NCBI GenBank assembly: GCA_013054445.1
Contig: JAAMPI010000230.1
Coordinates: 1 to 49,785, forward strand
DNA: 49,785 nt
Direction: 5' to 3'
From: Cudoniella acicularis
Lineage: Eukaryota > Ascomycota > Leotiomycetes > Helotiales > Helotiaceae
Made by a program: the position numbers and the translations under genes. The notes beneath the pieces were generated by a model. That model saw only the letters and a list, made by a program, of their open reading frames with translations, did not search any database and had not been told where the DNA came from. Positions 11,550-23,203 of the stretch are shown one piece after another (position 1 is the first letter of the stretch; each line of letters starts with the position of its first letter).

Positions 11550-13616
11550 CTAGCCATCTGTGAGAACTCTGGTCCAATCGAACTTCCTCCATCGCTTCTT
11601 GAAAGGCTCAACGCGTTTATCCCCTCGGATCCACCGACCTTGCCTCTTTATCACATCAGGCTCAATATCCAACATCCCACCAATAATTTCTCGCGCGAAT
11701 AGGTCGCCTCTGGGCCAGCGATTCGAGTCTTCGACTATGTGTCCCAACCCGCCGTCAATCTCAAACCAAGCGTGAAAGTACGGCATCTCTTTGGCAATCG
11801 ACCGCCGGAATGCCAGTTTGCCTAAGCCTTCTCGTGCTCGTGCAGCCGTGTCTATTAACTTCTTATGCTGTGTCCATTCCTCATCGGAGGATAGGATCGC
11901 TTCCTTGAAGAAGGCCGGCGCCGTGTCGCCCAGGCTATATGGTAAAGGTACAACTTGCATGGCGGCGTGCATTTTCCTCTGCGGGGCTGCGGCGTTTTCA
12001 TAGAACACAACATCTAGGCCCTGGTCATGGTACATCCGTGTCAAGCACTTCATGAAATTTCTGATCTCTTCCCATTCATCATCGTCACACTCCAAAAGGT
12101 TAGTCCGATGTTGGATAGGCACAATAACGGCGCCGCCTTCACTCAATTCCGGTTCCGTCGGCAATGTAAGGTAGACTCGTGTAGCCAAAGATAGTATTGG
12201 GGCGATGGGCGGTTCGTCTTTGTCTTCGTGATGGCAAAGTTGGCAGGAATCAAGGATGCGATTCATCTTCTGGAATTCGCCGACGGCTGCATTTTTGAGG
12301 TTGATCTCGGACTTTTGAACTCGTTTAGCAAGTTTGTTTGCATTGTCGTCCATGTAATCGAGGTCGTTATCGAATTTGAGATCTTTGGCAATACGCTCTG
12401 CAGCTCTCATGCTTTCGCCGCCGGCTTGTCCTCTGGTTCTTCGTTCCTCTCTAACCATATCTTCGATGGTCATATCCTCATTCTCTTCAACCAGGCCTCT
12501 TTCCCGGCCTCTTTTGTTGTCGATGGATTTGACTTCGCCACGAGTTCCTGCCAACATTCGATTGTCCATTTTGGATAGGACTATAACACCAGGGTCGGTT
12601 GGATTCGAGAAGCTAGCCATAGCCTCGTTGTATTCTGCTTCTAACTTGGCAACGTCCGGGGATTTTTTGAGCTTGGCTTTCATGAGTTGGGCCTTCATCC
12701 GATTTAGTGCTGTAGAATCTAACTGAACAGAGACTGTTTGTGCAGGTTTCTCCTCCATGATTTCTCCCTGTGGAAGCTCCTTTTCATCGTCGTCACGTAA
12801 TGATTCATTCTTTCGGATTCCCAGTTCCAATTTTCTCTCCTGGAATAGCTCCCCACTCGGTTTCTCTTTACCAATGTATCCCTCCCCGTAGAGTCGTCGG
12901 CGATCCAATTCTGTCTGCTCCTCTCGAGCATCATCAAATTCTTTGAGACTTCCAAATCGTTCAATAGCAACTTCATCCACTGGCCTCCCACTTTGTTCGG
13001 CCTGGGTATAAACGGCTTTGAGTTTTGTCATTCGCCATTGAGCCCCCGAATCGCCAAATGTGTAGGACACTTCTTGATCTTCTGTCTCTAGATCCTCCAA
13101 CTTCTTTCCGTCCGCCAAATCTTGTAGGTGCACATTTAACTCGTTCTTGTGGATCTTTAGGTCATAATCGGGTTTCGAGGGTGGAGGCTTTACAATCTTC
13201 TTGGCTCCCTTTTGTGTGTAGTCAATGTCCATTGCTGAAGGCGCCGCCATCCATGAATCGCGTGTGAGCTTCGGAGTTCTCGAAGGCTCTTCATCATCGA
13301 AAAGTGGTAAATCCTCGTGTGGATCAGATGTCTTTTCGTGTTTGTGACTTCGTACTCGGTCTTCATCTCCCTCTTCAGAACGTTTCAACCGCTTGTGCAT
13401 CCGATCCTTGCGATCCGGATCATCATCATCTCGATGTTGGTGGTGTTTCGACCAGCGACTTTCTCTGTTATCATCTTCCTCTCTTGATCTGTGATGTTTT
13501 GATGAATGGTGATGCCTGTGCTTGCGTTCCTTATCTCGACTGCCATGCTTCTCACTCTTCTCCCTAGCCTTCTTTTCCTCAGCCAATTGCTTCTCAAATT
13601 CGTCGAGGCCGTCCAT
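11550..13616 (-). CDS. CWF19: CWF19-like splicing / lariat-debranching-associated protein
   Basis: An intronless gene for a 688-residue nuclear protein of the Cwf19 (CWF19L) family, which associates with late spliceosomes and intron lariat turnover. Residues 1 to about 110 are a charged, disordered Lys/Arg/His/Asp/Ser stretch with SR-like runs (SKHHRSREEDD). The C-terminal third holds the two CwfJ-type domains: the first begins near 'DSCQLCHHEDKDEPP', with a HIT-like fold and 'VIVPIQH'; the second contains 'MPYFHAWFEIDGGLGHIVED' and a WRKFDW terminus. The start ATG at 13614-13616 (MDGLDEFEKQL) was chosen over one 13 codons upstream because it matches the usual family start and leaves a normal leader. 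The gene is divergent from GPN1, with only 162 bp between the start codons, so the two probably share a promoter. The family is secure. Confidence 0.92.
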   Translation of the reverse strand: MDGLDEFEKQLAEEKKAREKSEKHGSRDKERKHRHHHSSKHHRSREEDDNRESRWSKHHQHRDDDDPDRKDRMHKRLKRSEEGDEDRVRSHKHEKTSDPHEDLPLFDDEEPSRTPKLTRDSWMAAPSAMDIDYTQKGAKKIVKPPPSKPDYDLKIHKNELNVHLQDLADGKKLEDLETEDQEVSYTFGDSGAQWRMTKLKAVYTQAEQSGRPVDEVAIERFGSLKEFDDAREEQTELDRRRLYGEGYIGKEKPSGELFQERKLELGIRKNESLRDDDEKELPQGEIMEEKPAQTVSVQLDSTALNRMKAQLMKAKLKKSPDVAKLEAEYNEAMASFSNPTDPGVIVLSKMDNRMLAGTRGEVKSIDNKRGRERGLVEENEDMTIEDMVREERRTRGQAGGESMRAAERIAKDLKFDNDLDYMDDNANKLAKRVQKSEINLKNAAVGEFQKMNRILDSCQLCHHEDKDEPPIAPILSLATRVYLTLPTEPELSEGGAVIVPIQHRTNLLECDDDEWEEIRNFMKCLTRMYHDQGLDVVFYENAAAPQRKMHAAMQVVPLPYSLGDTAPAFFKEAILSSDEEWTQHKKLIDTAARAREGLGKLAFRRSIAKEMPYFHAWFEIDGGLGHIVEDSNRWPRGDLFAREIIGGMLDIEPDVIKRQGRWIRGDKRVEPFKKRWRKFDWTRVLTDG

Positions 13617-13778
13617 TTTGTTGTTTTTTGGTGGATGGGGTGAGCTACCAAACAACTGGAAGCGAAGGCGGCAGCCTTGTCCTCGAAATTTCCAAGCGCG
13701 AACATCCCACTTCGCCCCGCGTCAATTTTCTCCGCAACAAACAACAACACCCGAGAGCCTACAACGTATACTTTGGAT
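13617..13778. promoter_or_regulatory. bidirectional promoter between CWF19 and GPN1
   Basis: The 162 bp between two divergent start codons must contain both core promoters and both leaders. No TATA box is obvious, which is usual for housekeeping genes. Confidence 0.6.
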
Positions 13779-14995
13779 ATGGCAACTCCTCAAGGCAAAT
13801 CAAGCACTCCGCCTGTCGCTATTGTCTGCGTAGGAATGGCAGGTAAGTAATATGCTCTGTGTTTAAAGCATTCCGCTGATTCCCTACAGGCTCAGGCAAA
13901 ACTACCTTCATGCAGCGAATTAATTCCCATCTACACTCCCAAAAGGAACCTCCGTATGTTATAAATCTCGACCCAGCAGTCCGAAATGTCCCATTCGATA
14001 GCAACATCGACATCCGCGATTCAGTTAACTACAAAGAGGTTATGAAGTCCTACAATCTTGGCCCTAACGGCGGCATCCTCACATCCTTGAATCTGTTCGC
14101 GACAAAGATTGACCAAATACTTAATCTGCTTGAGAAGCGTACGACTCCAGACCCTGCGAAACCGGAAATCAAGCCTATCAAAAATATACTGGTTGATACT
14201 CCTGGTCAAATTGAGGTGTTCGTGTGGAGCGCATCTGGTAGCATCTTATTGGATTCTCTGGCATCTACGTTTCCGACTGTTATTGCATATATTATCGACA
14301 CGCCGCGGACAGCTTCTACGAGTACCTTTATGAGTAATATGCTGTATGCTTGCAGTATTCTCTACAAGACGAAACTTCCAATGATTCTGGTGTTCAATAA
14401 AACGGATGTCAAGGATGCCGAATTTGCGAAAGAATGGATGACTGATTTCGAGGCATTCCAAGCTGCTCTAAAGGTAGAAGAGGAGGAAGGCAGCTTTGGA
14501 GGAATGGAGGGTGGGAATGGAATGGGTGGAGGAAGTGGATACATGGGCTCTTTGCTGAATAGTATGAGCTTGATGCTGGAGGAATTTTACAGTCATTTGA
14601 GTGTTGTGGGAGTTAGCTCGATGACAGGAGCCGGTATTAACGAGTTCTTTGAGGCAGTTGGTGAGAAGGCTCAGGAGTTTGAGAGGGATTACAAGCCTGA
14701 GCTGGAGCGGAAGAGGAAGCAAAGAGACGATGAAAAGAAGGCATTTAGGGAGAAGGAGCTGGGAAAGCTTATGAAAGATATGGCTGTTTCTGAAGAGCCA
14801 TCCTCCAAAGACCCTGATCAGGATATGGACACTTTAAGCGATATGGAAGACGAAATTGACGAAGAGGAAGATGAGGATGGTGAGGGCCTGACTGAGAGAT
14901 ATAAGCAAGCTCTCGCAGATTCGGGATCTCAGCCACCAGGTGGCGAAGATCACAGCTTCACCCGATATCTTCGAGCAAGTCAGATGAATATGTAA
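13779..14995 (+). CDS. NPA3: GPN-loop GTPase 1 (Npa3/XAB1)
   Basis: A cytoplasmic GTPase required for assembly and nuclear import of RNA polymerase II. Exon 1 is 13779-13842 (21 codons plus one base) and exon 2 is 13890-14995; total 1170 nt, 389 residues. The 47-bp intron splits the P-loop, and splicing restores GMAGSGKTT (residues about 19-27). The family signature Gly-Pro-Asn is seen in 'LGPNGGI' (about 78-84), the G3 region in 'VDTPGQIE' and the G4 motif in 'VFNKTDV'. The C-terminal part is acidic and coiled ([10 protein letters not shown]), as in yeast Npa3. Length matches the family. It is convergent with the gene for Rpb12, a subunit of the very enzyme it helps to assemble. Confidence 0.95.
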
Positions 14996-15353
14996 GGTTT
15001 TGGGAGGCAGGTAGAAGGTTATTTGGCGTTGGAGGTGGTAGCATTTGTACGGCGTATTTTGATACCATATGTTAGGCATAGGAAAAGTCCAATGTCAAGA
15101 CTGCAAGTAATCGACTTGATGACCGCCCCTATAAGATGGGACCCGTACTCCAATATGCCCAGGCTCGAAGTCATTCTCAGTCTAAGCTGTCCCTATACCA
15201 CTCTACCACAATGAATCCCATGGTATCTTATTCCCGCATTCCTCCATCAAAATGTCCAGCGCCCCCGCAGCGACTGATCATCTCGCCTCAAATTGTACCA
15301 TTCTACAAAACCATTAGCATTTCTGCGCATCTAAAGGCCATGCCACCCAACGC
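14996..15353. other. 3' intergenic between convergent genes
   Basis: The shared 3' flank of the convergent GPN1 and Rpb12 genes. No separate gene is seen. Confidence 0.5.
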
Positions 15354-15560
15354 TCACCTCTTCGTCCTCTCCTTGTACAGGACACGATGGCCACACTCCT
15401 TGCATCGAATAGGATCACCTCTCTTCAAAGGAACCTTCGAGTTGCAGTCGCCGCAGAGATAATTAATCGCAGGTCCTTCGCCTCCTACGCCGGCGCCGAA
15501 AGCTTCGCGGGTTGGGGCTAGCGTGCCGGTGGTGGGAACTTGGTATGCTTCGCGGGACAT
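15354..15560 (-). CDS. RPB12: RNA polymerases I/II/III subunit RPABC4 (Rpb12)
   Basis: A 68-residue zinc-ribbon protein shared by the three nuclear RNA polymerases, where it bridges core subunits. The C-terminal half shows the four zinc ligands as C-x2-C ... C-x2-C ('YLCGDCNSKV' then 'IRCKECGHRVLYKERTKR'), and the highly conserved terminus VLYKERTK(R) identifies the family. The N-terminal 30 residues are variable and glycine-rich, as in other filamentous fungi. It is a single exon starting at the ATG at 15558-15560. GPN1, the polymerase assembly factor, is its immediate convergent neighbour. Confidence 0.95.
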   Translation of the reverse strand: MSREAYQVPTTGTLAPTREAFGAGVGGEGPAINYLCGDCNSKVPLKRGDPIRCKECGHRVLYKERTKR

Positions 15561-16750
15561 GATTGTGATTTTGGGTTTTTTGTCTGTTGGTGTTAGTGGT
15601 TTGGGAGCTGTGGAGGGGTTTGGATGTCGAGGCGGCTGAGAGATTCTTTGAAGATGGAATTTTAGTGGGGCAGAATTCGGAGCTTGTTCATTTTAGGTCT
15701 TGTAGTAGCCTGAGGCCGCAAACGATAATGCTAATGCCTCAGGCGAAGAAGTACTTGCAGGCAAACAATATCAAAATGGCTCACCTCATCGGGGTATGTT
15801 CATCCGATGTCGAGTGAAATGGGTACCTTCGTATTTTTATGAAATGACTACGTAGATAATACATTAATGTACTGTACGAATTAATTCTAAATCAAGTTGT
15901 TTAAATTAAACCGTCTTTCATAAAAAATTGTGTATTATTTGCACAACAAAGAGGGCATTTTCACATTTTCACAGCGTCCCGCGGCAAGCAGTCCAAATGC
16001 GTCTTGACTCGGTGTATCACACGTACTAGAAACAGGAGAAGGAGAATACAAATAGATACACACAAAAAAAGCCTCACCGCTGATACTGTACCCCCCGGGT
16101 GTTGGCTAATGTCTTTGGTACCTAGCTACGTGTGGAGAAAGCGTTACACTGTACCACGACTGATCAGATCACCTCACCGGTTTTCGCCCCAGAAGGTGGT
16201 GTGGACATGGTAAAAACGAGGCAGTCTTGTGCTTCCCAAGCCTTCAGGTACCTGGTACAACCAAAAACCCATCAGTGAAGTGCATATTCCTGAAATTCAA
16301 AAAAAAAAACACAAATGAAGCTGTAGATGGTTTTCAAGCCTTGGCAAATGCAATTAAGTCATGAGTGTCTCAATTTGAAGCTCCTATCAAGCCTTTCGGG
16401 CGCACGAGCCGTTTAACGGATTAAGAACCATGCAGGCAGCTGGAAGGAGCACCCTTGTCCGGCCAGGCCCTCTAAACCTAGATTATGCTATGACTTAACT
16501 CGTTCTTCTTCCTCCTTCAACAAAATGCAATAACAAACAACACATAATAATCTGTATTGGTTCATACATTTATTTGCGCTACCAGCACTGCATCCACTCG
16601 TTGCATTTTCGTAGCCTTATGCAGAGCTAGCACGGAGTACGTCCATAATTGCTGAAGAATCCTAGGATCGAGCACTTCCCCTCTTAAGAAGCCTCATTGC
16701 GAGTCCCCTCTGGTTGTGTACACCATCACTTTTATAGCACATGGTCCAAA
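15561..16750. other. intergenic
   Basis: About 1.2 kb with scattered short ORFs that lack similarity or splice structure. It holds the 5' flanks of two divergent genes (Rpb12 on minus, the ubiquitin-domain gene on plus). No other feature is recognised. Confidence 0.5.
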
Positions 16751-17762
16751 ATGGTGAGTACCCCAATCGCCATAGCTTCCGTCTTTCATCATGAAATTAA
16801 ACCCAAATTTAACATCAACAGGGCTGCTGTGCATCAACACAATCCGGCTCGTCATATCCGCCCCAGAATGCCAATAATCATTCCTCGACCCGCGCTTTCA
16901 CGACCTCACAACCACAATCCAATCCACACCTCCCTCGACCTTCGACAAATACCTCCAGTCAGAGCACAAACCATCGAGGCTCTCGATCCAATCAGTCACC
17001 GCTTGCCCAGCACATAAACCTACCGCTTAAGCCTCACGTCTGGAGAAGCAGAAATCGCACCTGGACACGGCAGCAACTCGACCGCGAACGGGCTGTTTTC
17101 TTTGATACGAGAACTGCGGGTCGAACAGAGATATGGCAAACGTTACGGGCAGCGCTGGAAATATTATGGGCTGGTGGCGAACCAGAAGATCATGACGGTG
17201 GCGTAGGGACTGCGCAGCAGATTTTAGACGCAGCTGATATTACGATTCCGACTGGAGATTTGGCTGTTGGAGGTGCTTTTGATGCATTTGGGGTCCATTA
17301 TAAAATGCCGCCTGAAATTGTGTCAGATCCAGAGAATATAGTTGCTTCGCCTGAAGTATCGGGGCAAGATGATGAGGCGGATAAGAGTGTGGAAAGTGAG
17401 GAGCTTGATGAGGACGAGATACTACGGAGGAGGGAAGAGAAGGGCAAGGCGGTTATCAACACTAAAGACTTGATACATGTAAAGGCGCGGCTGAGTGACG
17501 GACAAATCCCAGATCTGGTTGTTAGCGTTGGAAAGGACGATTCTGTGCGATTTATCGCCCGGAGGATCTTCGAAGAAGCCCAAGTAAGTCTCCCCAAGCT
17601 CTCTCTAATTTCATTTGAAATATCAACTTACAAAACTCCCAGCTCGCCCCACCTACACGCCTCAAGATCGCCTACATGGGCAAAGTCCTCAAAGAAAACC
17701 AATCACTAACAGCCCAAGGCTGGAACCCCGAACACATGGTAAACGCCTTAGTTTTCCCATGA
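16751..17762 (+). CDS. UBTD/DC-UbP-like ubiquitin-domain protein, N-myristoylation type start
   Basis: A 294-residue protein with an N-terminal ubiquitin-binding UBTD (DC-UbP) domain and a C-terminal ubiquitin-like domain. Exon 1 is only the start codon, 16751-16753; exon 2 is 16822-17583 and exon 3 is 17643-17762. The total is 885 nt, in frame. Splicing gives Met-Gly-Cys-Cys-Ala-Ser, a classic site for N-myristoylation of Gly2 and palmitoylation of Cys3/Cys4, so membrane attachment is likely. A Ser/Asn/Pro-rich linker follows, then 'LKPHVWRSRNRTWTRQQLDRE' and 'TAGRTEIWQTLRAA' of the UBTD domain. Next come an acidic linker and the ubiquitin-like fold from 'DLIHVKARLSDG' to 'RLKIAYMGKVLKENQSLTAQ'. 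The donor directly after ATG (GTGAGT) and the acceptor AACAG are canonical. The start is supported by the MGCC motif. Confidence 0.88.
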
Positions 17763-20700
17763 TGAAAGACTGTACATACGCTATGCAAGCACATATATCC
17801 CTTCTGGATTATGGTTTAGCATCTTTCCTTTTTTTTTTCATGTCGTCGTTGGGATTTGGGTAATACCCCCGGGGAAGGAAGGCGTTCTTTGAGGCTTCTA
17901 ATATTATATGATCGATGATGAGCGAGCAAGGGTTTTTTGCCTTGCTGTTTGTCTGTTTTGTCTTTAGCGTGTTATGGGGTGTGAGGTATATGGTATAGGG
18001 TATATATTTTTGAAGGTTCCGAATGTGTTGATGTCGAGTCAATGTTTAATACCCCATCTATGCTCTCGAGTCTGAACCTTGAAGATTATTTTTATTTTTA
18101 TTTTTAAACTACAAAAGTTTTTCAATCTCATAATTCTTATTCTAAATCTAGATCTTGGCATAAAAGAATCTGCGGGCGTTGGGAGGAGAGACTACGACCA
18201 ACAGGGTAATTCAACTTCTTAAATTGTGATACCCCATTTAAATATCTCAGTTCAAAAAATAGAATCGCAGTCATAACATACAAAATGAGATGAACTCGCG
18301 AAAATAAAGTTTTATACTCAGTACGGTATTTTCTGAGTACCAGGTGGAGGCCTCGCCGGGTTCCTAATCCAGTTAAACTTATAATATTTCACAGTAAGAA
18401 AACAACTCAGCTTCGTTGACTGGAAATTATATACCGCTACCGGATATTTATTCAAAGGGGGAGCTCGGTCTAAATCACTATCCTACTGTGGGTATATTAC
18501 CTTCTTTTAAACAACTTAATCGGATTTTCGTTTGTCCCCGGCACTTAGGAAATATCGGCGAGTATGCAGATTTTGACGCCAGTCAAAAAACACGAGTGGG
18601 TGTTTGCGTTAAACTATGCTTTCTTCAGTGAAATACTATTAGTAGGAGTTCTAGGCGACTTTCCCTACCTTTTCTCTGTATTGTTTTTGCCAGATGAATT
18701 TCCACTAAGTGAATGTGGTTGAGTACTTGACAATACCCGAGACGCATATGTAGAACTTGGGAATAGAGGCGGATGTGAAAATGGAAGTAAGTGTAGGCTT
18801 TAATATTCATTATTGCTAGAGACATGAACAGGAGAAGTAGATTTTAAATAGGCATGAGGAAGTCTGGGAGGGGGATGGATGTCAAGTATGAGAAAGTACT
18901 GGAAGCAATCAGCCTCCTATATGTAGAGCCCGAATGTTCAATAAATCGTGCTTTTCTAGTTGGGAGGAAGAGTCGATATATATTCTCAAATTAATGTATC
19001 TACAATATAAGTCTCTTCATTTTGCTCTGCGAGCAGCCAGACATGTCTCCTCGACCGTTATGCGCGCAGTATCTCTAAATAGGTTTATAAGACTCTCGAT
19101 ATCTCTGCTACTGCGACACATAAGAAGGAAAGTAGATTTAGCCTAATCCAGCCTATCCTCTCATGTTGACTCTAATTATTAGCACTTTTCACTTAGTAGC
19201 TAGTTATTGATTTTCGAGTGTTTTATATGAGTTCAGATACTAAGCGCATATGGTCGAGGAGATAGAGGTAGGCAGTGATAAGTGATTTGATTGATTATAT
19301 TCTAAAATTAGTATGTTCAGCTGCTCTATACAACTAAGAAGTGCGAAAGCACTGAACAATTCTAATAAATAAGAAGGAAATTTGAGGTCTAAAGGCGGAG
19401 GAAATCATCGAATGAAGAAACTGCCGGGTGTAGCCAGAGGGCCTCAATAAACCCTCTACCCTTCATCCGTGAATGAGAAAGCGCATGAGTCAAGGAGGAA
19501 AGAAAGAGTACAGAAAAGGCAAGATATAAGGTGTCAACTAAGGAACGTGAGTAAAAGAAAGTCTGCCTCTCGCAAGAGAATAAGTTTAAAGAAGTCTTCG
19601 GTACTGCCCGCTGTGAGCAAGGGTGCGAGCATTCCTTATACGTAAGAATCTGATGCCTGTCTAGAAAATCAAAATTTATTTAAGATTCGCGGAGTAAAGC
19701 GTCACTTCTAGACACTGGCTGCGCAAAGAAACATCTACTAGACTCGAGCAGTCTTTGGTCAAACAGAGGAGCAACTAGGCTCACTGTTTAAGACTTAGTG
19801 TTCCTGTTCTCGTGCTTTTGGGAATTTTCTCTGGCTTCTACCATCCCTACTGCATGATTTATGTTCCATACCATGACACCGGTCGACACGGCAGACAAGT
19901 CTTAGTCCATCTAGCAAATGTCGCACACACTTTTACAAATTTGTAAACACTGCAAAATTAAACTTAATTGTTATATTGTCCGTGATAGGTGTCGCATTTA
20001 AATACTAGCAGCAATCTTATCTGATTTACATCTAGCAGTCGATCAGAATCGAGACAACATGGGATGCCGAAAAAGTGTTAAGCCCTCTTCTGAAACTTAA
20101 TGGTCAGGCTGATACTTCATCCCATCGTGACCACCCGAGCTGGAGACGAGTGAATATCCAGAACCGTGTATAATCAACGCAAGCCTTTAGGCTACCAACT
20201 ACATTTAATGGACATCTCTAGAACGTTTGAAACAATATGAAATAGTATCAAAGGTCAAATGGGGAAGAGGTGGCTCAGAAGACAGAGTTGGGGGAAAGTT
20301 TTTATTATTTTTGTAAACTAAATCAATTGTGACAATGGCCATAATCTGGGTACCTGTGGTATCTGTTCACGGGTTAGCGCCGATGCTATGTATTTGCCAA
20401 TAAGAGGAATGATAGGAACGTGAGTACTATCTCAGTTCTCCAAGGTGAAATAGTTGTATCTTCAAGGTTTGACTCGGAAAGAACACAGCGAATATTTGGA
20501 TTCATCAGAGCAGCGAAAAATGGAGTAGGGAAATGCATTGAGCTTACCAGTGCTTCAAAAAATCCGATCAGTTCGTGTATCTACCTAAAAAGCGATGCTA
20601 GTGTTAGCAATGTTTCGTTGACTGCCACATCCAAGGTCTTGCAAGATGCAAAGAACCACAAAGCAAATGTCAGGCTGGAACAAGTCAGCAATGAATTCGT

Positions 20701-21834
20701 CTCAACATGTAGGCCAGCAACATACCTCATTAAATCAGATTTTTTGTAATGCGTTCAGCAGCCCGAAGGCTTCAAACAGTGTGAATAAGTTTCATCATAT
20801 AATGCCATGGTCTAAGACGAGAGAATTTTTTTTTTAGTTTACCTAAAAAGAATCATGTTAGCAAATGCCTGGGTATTGGCGGTATTCAATGATTCCCAGA
20901 TCATCATGCAATGGGTCAGCTGACGAGTTCTCAACAAGCACTTCCCAACTGTCCACCCTCACAAGGTTTGTACGCCTTGCTTTGATGAGAGTGGGAGCGA
21001 GAGTGCGCAATCTGTCCGCCCGTTCGTTCAAAGTTCGTCATGGTATGCATGTGGGAGAGTCGAGGATGGGTTTATGTACCTAAAGGCGAAGAATGATCAG
21101 CAAGCGTATAATAAGTGCGAACAAGTAGTACATTGAAGAACAAGAAGGGTCAGACAAGGCTGAAACTTTAAGAGACAGAATCTACATGATAACTTCAGAA
21201 AGAGGATTTCCTAGATTTGTCATTCGATCATCACACCCAGTACATGAAGAAAAAATGCTCGTAAGCTTCACGAACCTTTATTGTATGTTTGCGAAGTTGA
21301 TCGCAGGGCGCTGCAGCGACGATGAGATCTAGATCGAGTCAGCGAAGTTCCTCTATCGCGATTCTGTGTCGAGGATATGTTGCAGATAGTTCAGAATAAT
21401 AGACAAATCCCCATTGTGATGTAAGAGTTGGATTGTTCGATTATGTTTACTCTCATCATTGAACGAATTGGACGATGGTGGAAAATGGGGAGCTTACCAT
21501 TTCCAAGAACGAAAGAAAGCGAACCAGTAGCGATGGATGGCATCATGGCAAAGGCATTGCCACCATCAAGATCGTAAAGATTGATGTTTGTGGAGTATCG
21601 GTGAGGTTGTCAAGTGTCGTGGAAAAAGATGTTGTGGGATTGAAAAAGTTCGCGAAGCTGCAGAAATTCTTGAAGTGGGCGAGCTCGATTCAACGCTAGT
21701 CAAAAGAGGCTAGCGCATGTGCAGCCACACTGTGGCTAGTGGGATTGAACGATATCAAGTGGCGAACGACTTCCACCCTTCCGCCCTCGATCTCGACCTG
21801 CGTCCTCAAGAAATCATCTTGAGAGGTTGTCGCC
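17763..21834. other. 4-kb gene-empty spacer
   Basis: Only short, composition-driven ORFs are seen, the longest 109 codons at 20420-20749 (plus). I found no splice chain, domain or terminal repeats on either strand. It could hold a non-coding transcript or a strongly decayed element. Confidence 0.5.
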
Positions 21835-23203
21835 ATGGCACTAGCCGGAGGGATATGGGCTCCTATAGCCATTAGGACCCTCAGGTAAGCCTTCCCCTCG
21901 TCAACCTGGGAGCTTTCCTCTCTTCCGACTCTACGCACCCCCCGCAGTTGGACAATACTGACAACTTCACAGACATGTCTTTAAGAAAACCTCGAACCTC
22001 GTGAAAGCTCGGATTGCAGATATATCAAAACCGTTGAACCGCGAACTCCAGCCCATTCTCGTGCACACCTCTCCGCGTCAACCAATTCACCCAGCCGCTT
22101 TTCTCCGGCAAAGCAAAGGAAGATGGTATACCACCCACAGCACTATCAATGCTAGTCTTCGTCGATTCATGAGCACTGGTAGCCAGCACGCTCCCAAGAT
22201 AAACCGTGCAGCTTTCCCCTCATCTGCGACTGCCAGAGCTGTTGGTCGATTGACTGCTCGGACTCCATTTGCCTCAACTTTACGCCCAAATATTACCGGT
22301 GGTGCCCTTCCGCGCTCAGCCGGTGGATACGGATTTAGCGGAGGACGAGCAGGCGCTCGATATTTCTCTCATACTCCTGCTGCTCAAGCTCAGGTAGTCA
22401 ACAACGTTTCGACGGCAGTCCGGGCTTTCCTTCTTTCTGGCCAAAAGGCGCAATTTGATGGAATGACTCCATTAGGAGAGAAGAGATACCGTGCTATTAC
22501 CGGCTTACAGGAAGAAACCGGCCGGAAAATGCGCTCAATGTCGAAGAACACTCCTGGCTCATTTATCGATTTCCACATCAACCCTACAGTCACTGCTCTT
22601 ACTCCACTTGGTGCAACTTTCCCATTCGGCAGAGCTATGGAAATGTCTACCCCTCATTTGAACACGGAAGGCTTTTTGGATGTTCTTTCTGTCGACTTCT
22701 CCCGTGCTCTGAAAGATCTTGCCGCGACTCTTAATGATCTCAAACGCCTCTCCTCTCTCGGTGATCTTCCAATCACCATGGAGGGGAAGTCGACGCTGCG
22801 AGTCAGATTTCCTGGTTGTGATGCCGAAACAGTAGAGTGCCTGTGCGATGAGGTTGGGGTGCAAAAAGGAATCATTTATCAAGACAAGGAGTTTGACAGC
22901 AGTGTCGGAGGCCAAGTGGCTTTAATGTTTCCATTTGCACCCACCTCGGAGCATACCCTCTCCTCTCCCGGTGGATCATTGAGGTCTCAGACCGGTCACG
23001 ATTTCGAGGATATTGAGGAGGTGGATGAAGCAATCCTAGATAATCCCTGGCTCGACGGGTACGAGAGCATGGACGGTTCGAGCGATCGTGAATCTGCCTA
23101 CTTCAGCAAGCCATCTCCTGAAGCTCAAAACTCATCAGATTACGAGGGCTTGGAGGGCATCTATCGCTTTTTGGAGCAGTGTGATAACGCAAGAAGGATA
23201 TGA
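21835..23203 (+). CDS. hypothetical mitochondrial-type protein, conserved style
   Basis: Two exons, 21835-21884 and 21973-23203, total 1281 nt and 426 residues; the junction codon AG|A is in frame. The N-terminus (MALAGGIWAPIAIRTLRHVF) and the next 110 residues are rich in Arg, Ser, Thr and Ala and almost free of acidic residues, with motifs such as 'RRFMSTGS' and 'ARYFSHTPA'. This composition suggests a mitochondrial presequence. The middle (residues about 135-320) looks like a globular domain with 'FLLSGQKAQFDG' and 'CLCDEVGVQKGIIYQD'. The C-terminus is acidic. I do not recognise a catalytic family. Similar proteins in related fungi may carry automatic names such as casein kinase II beta subunit, but the Cys-rich zinc site of CK2-beta is not visible here. 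Confidence 0.72.

Noticed and set aside
12228..12726. Two 116-codon plus-strand ORFs inside CWF19
   Set aside because: Antisense shadows of a clear intronless gene.
20420..20749. 109-codon plus-strand ORF in the gene desert
   Set aside because: Low-information sequence with no family, no splice partner and no promoter signal; kept only as part of the spacer description.
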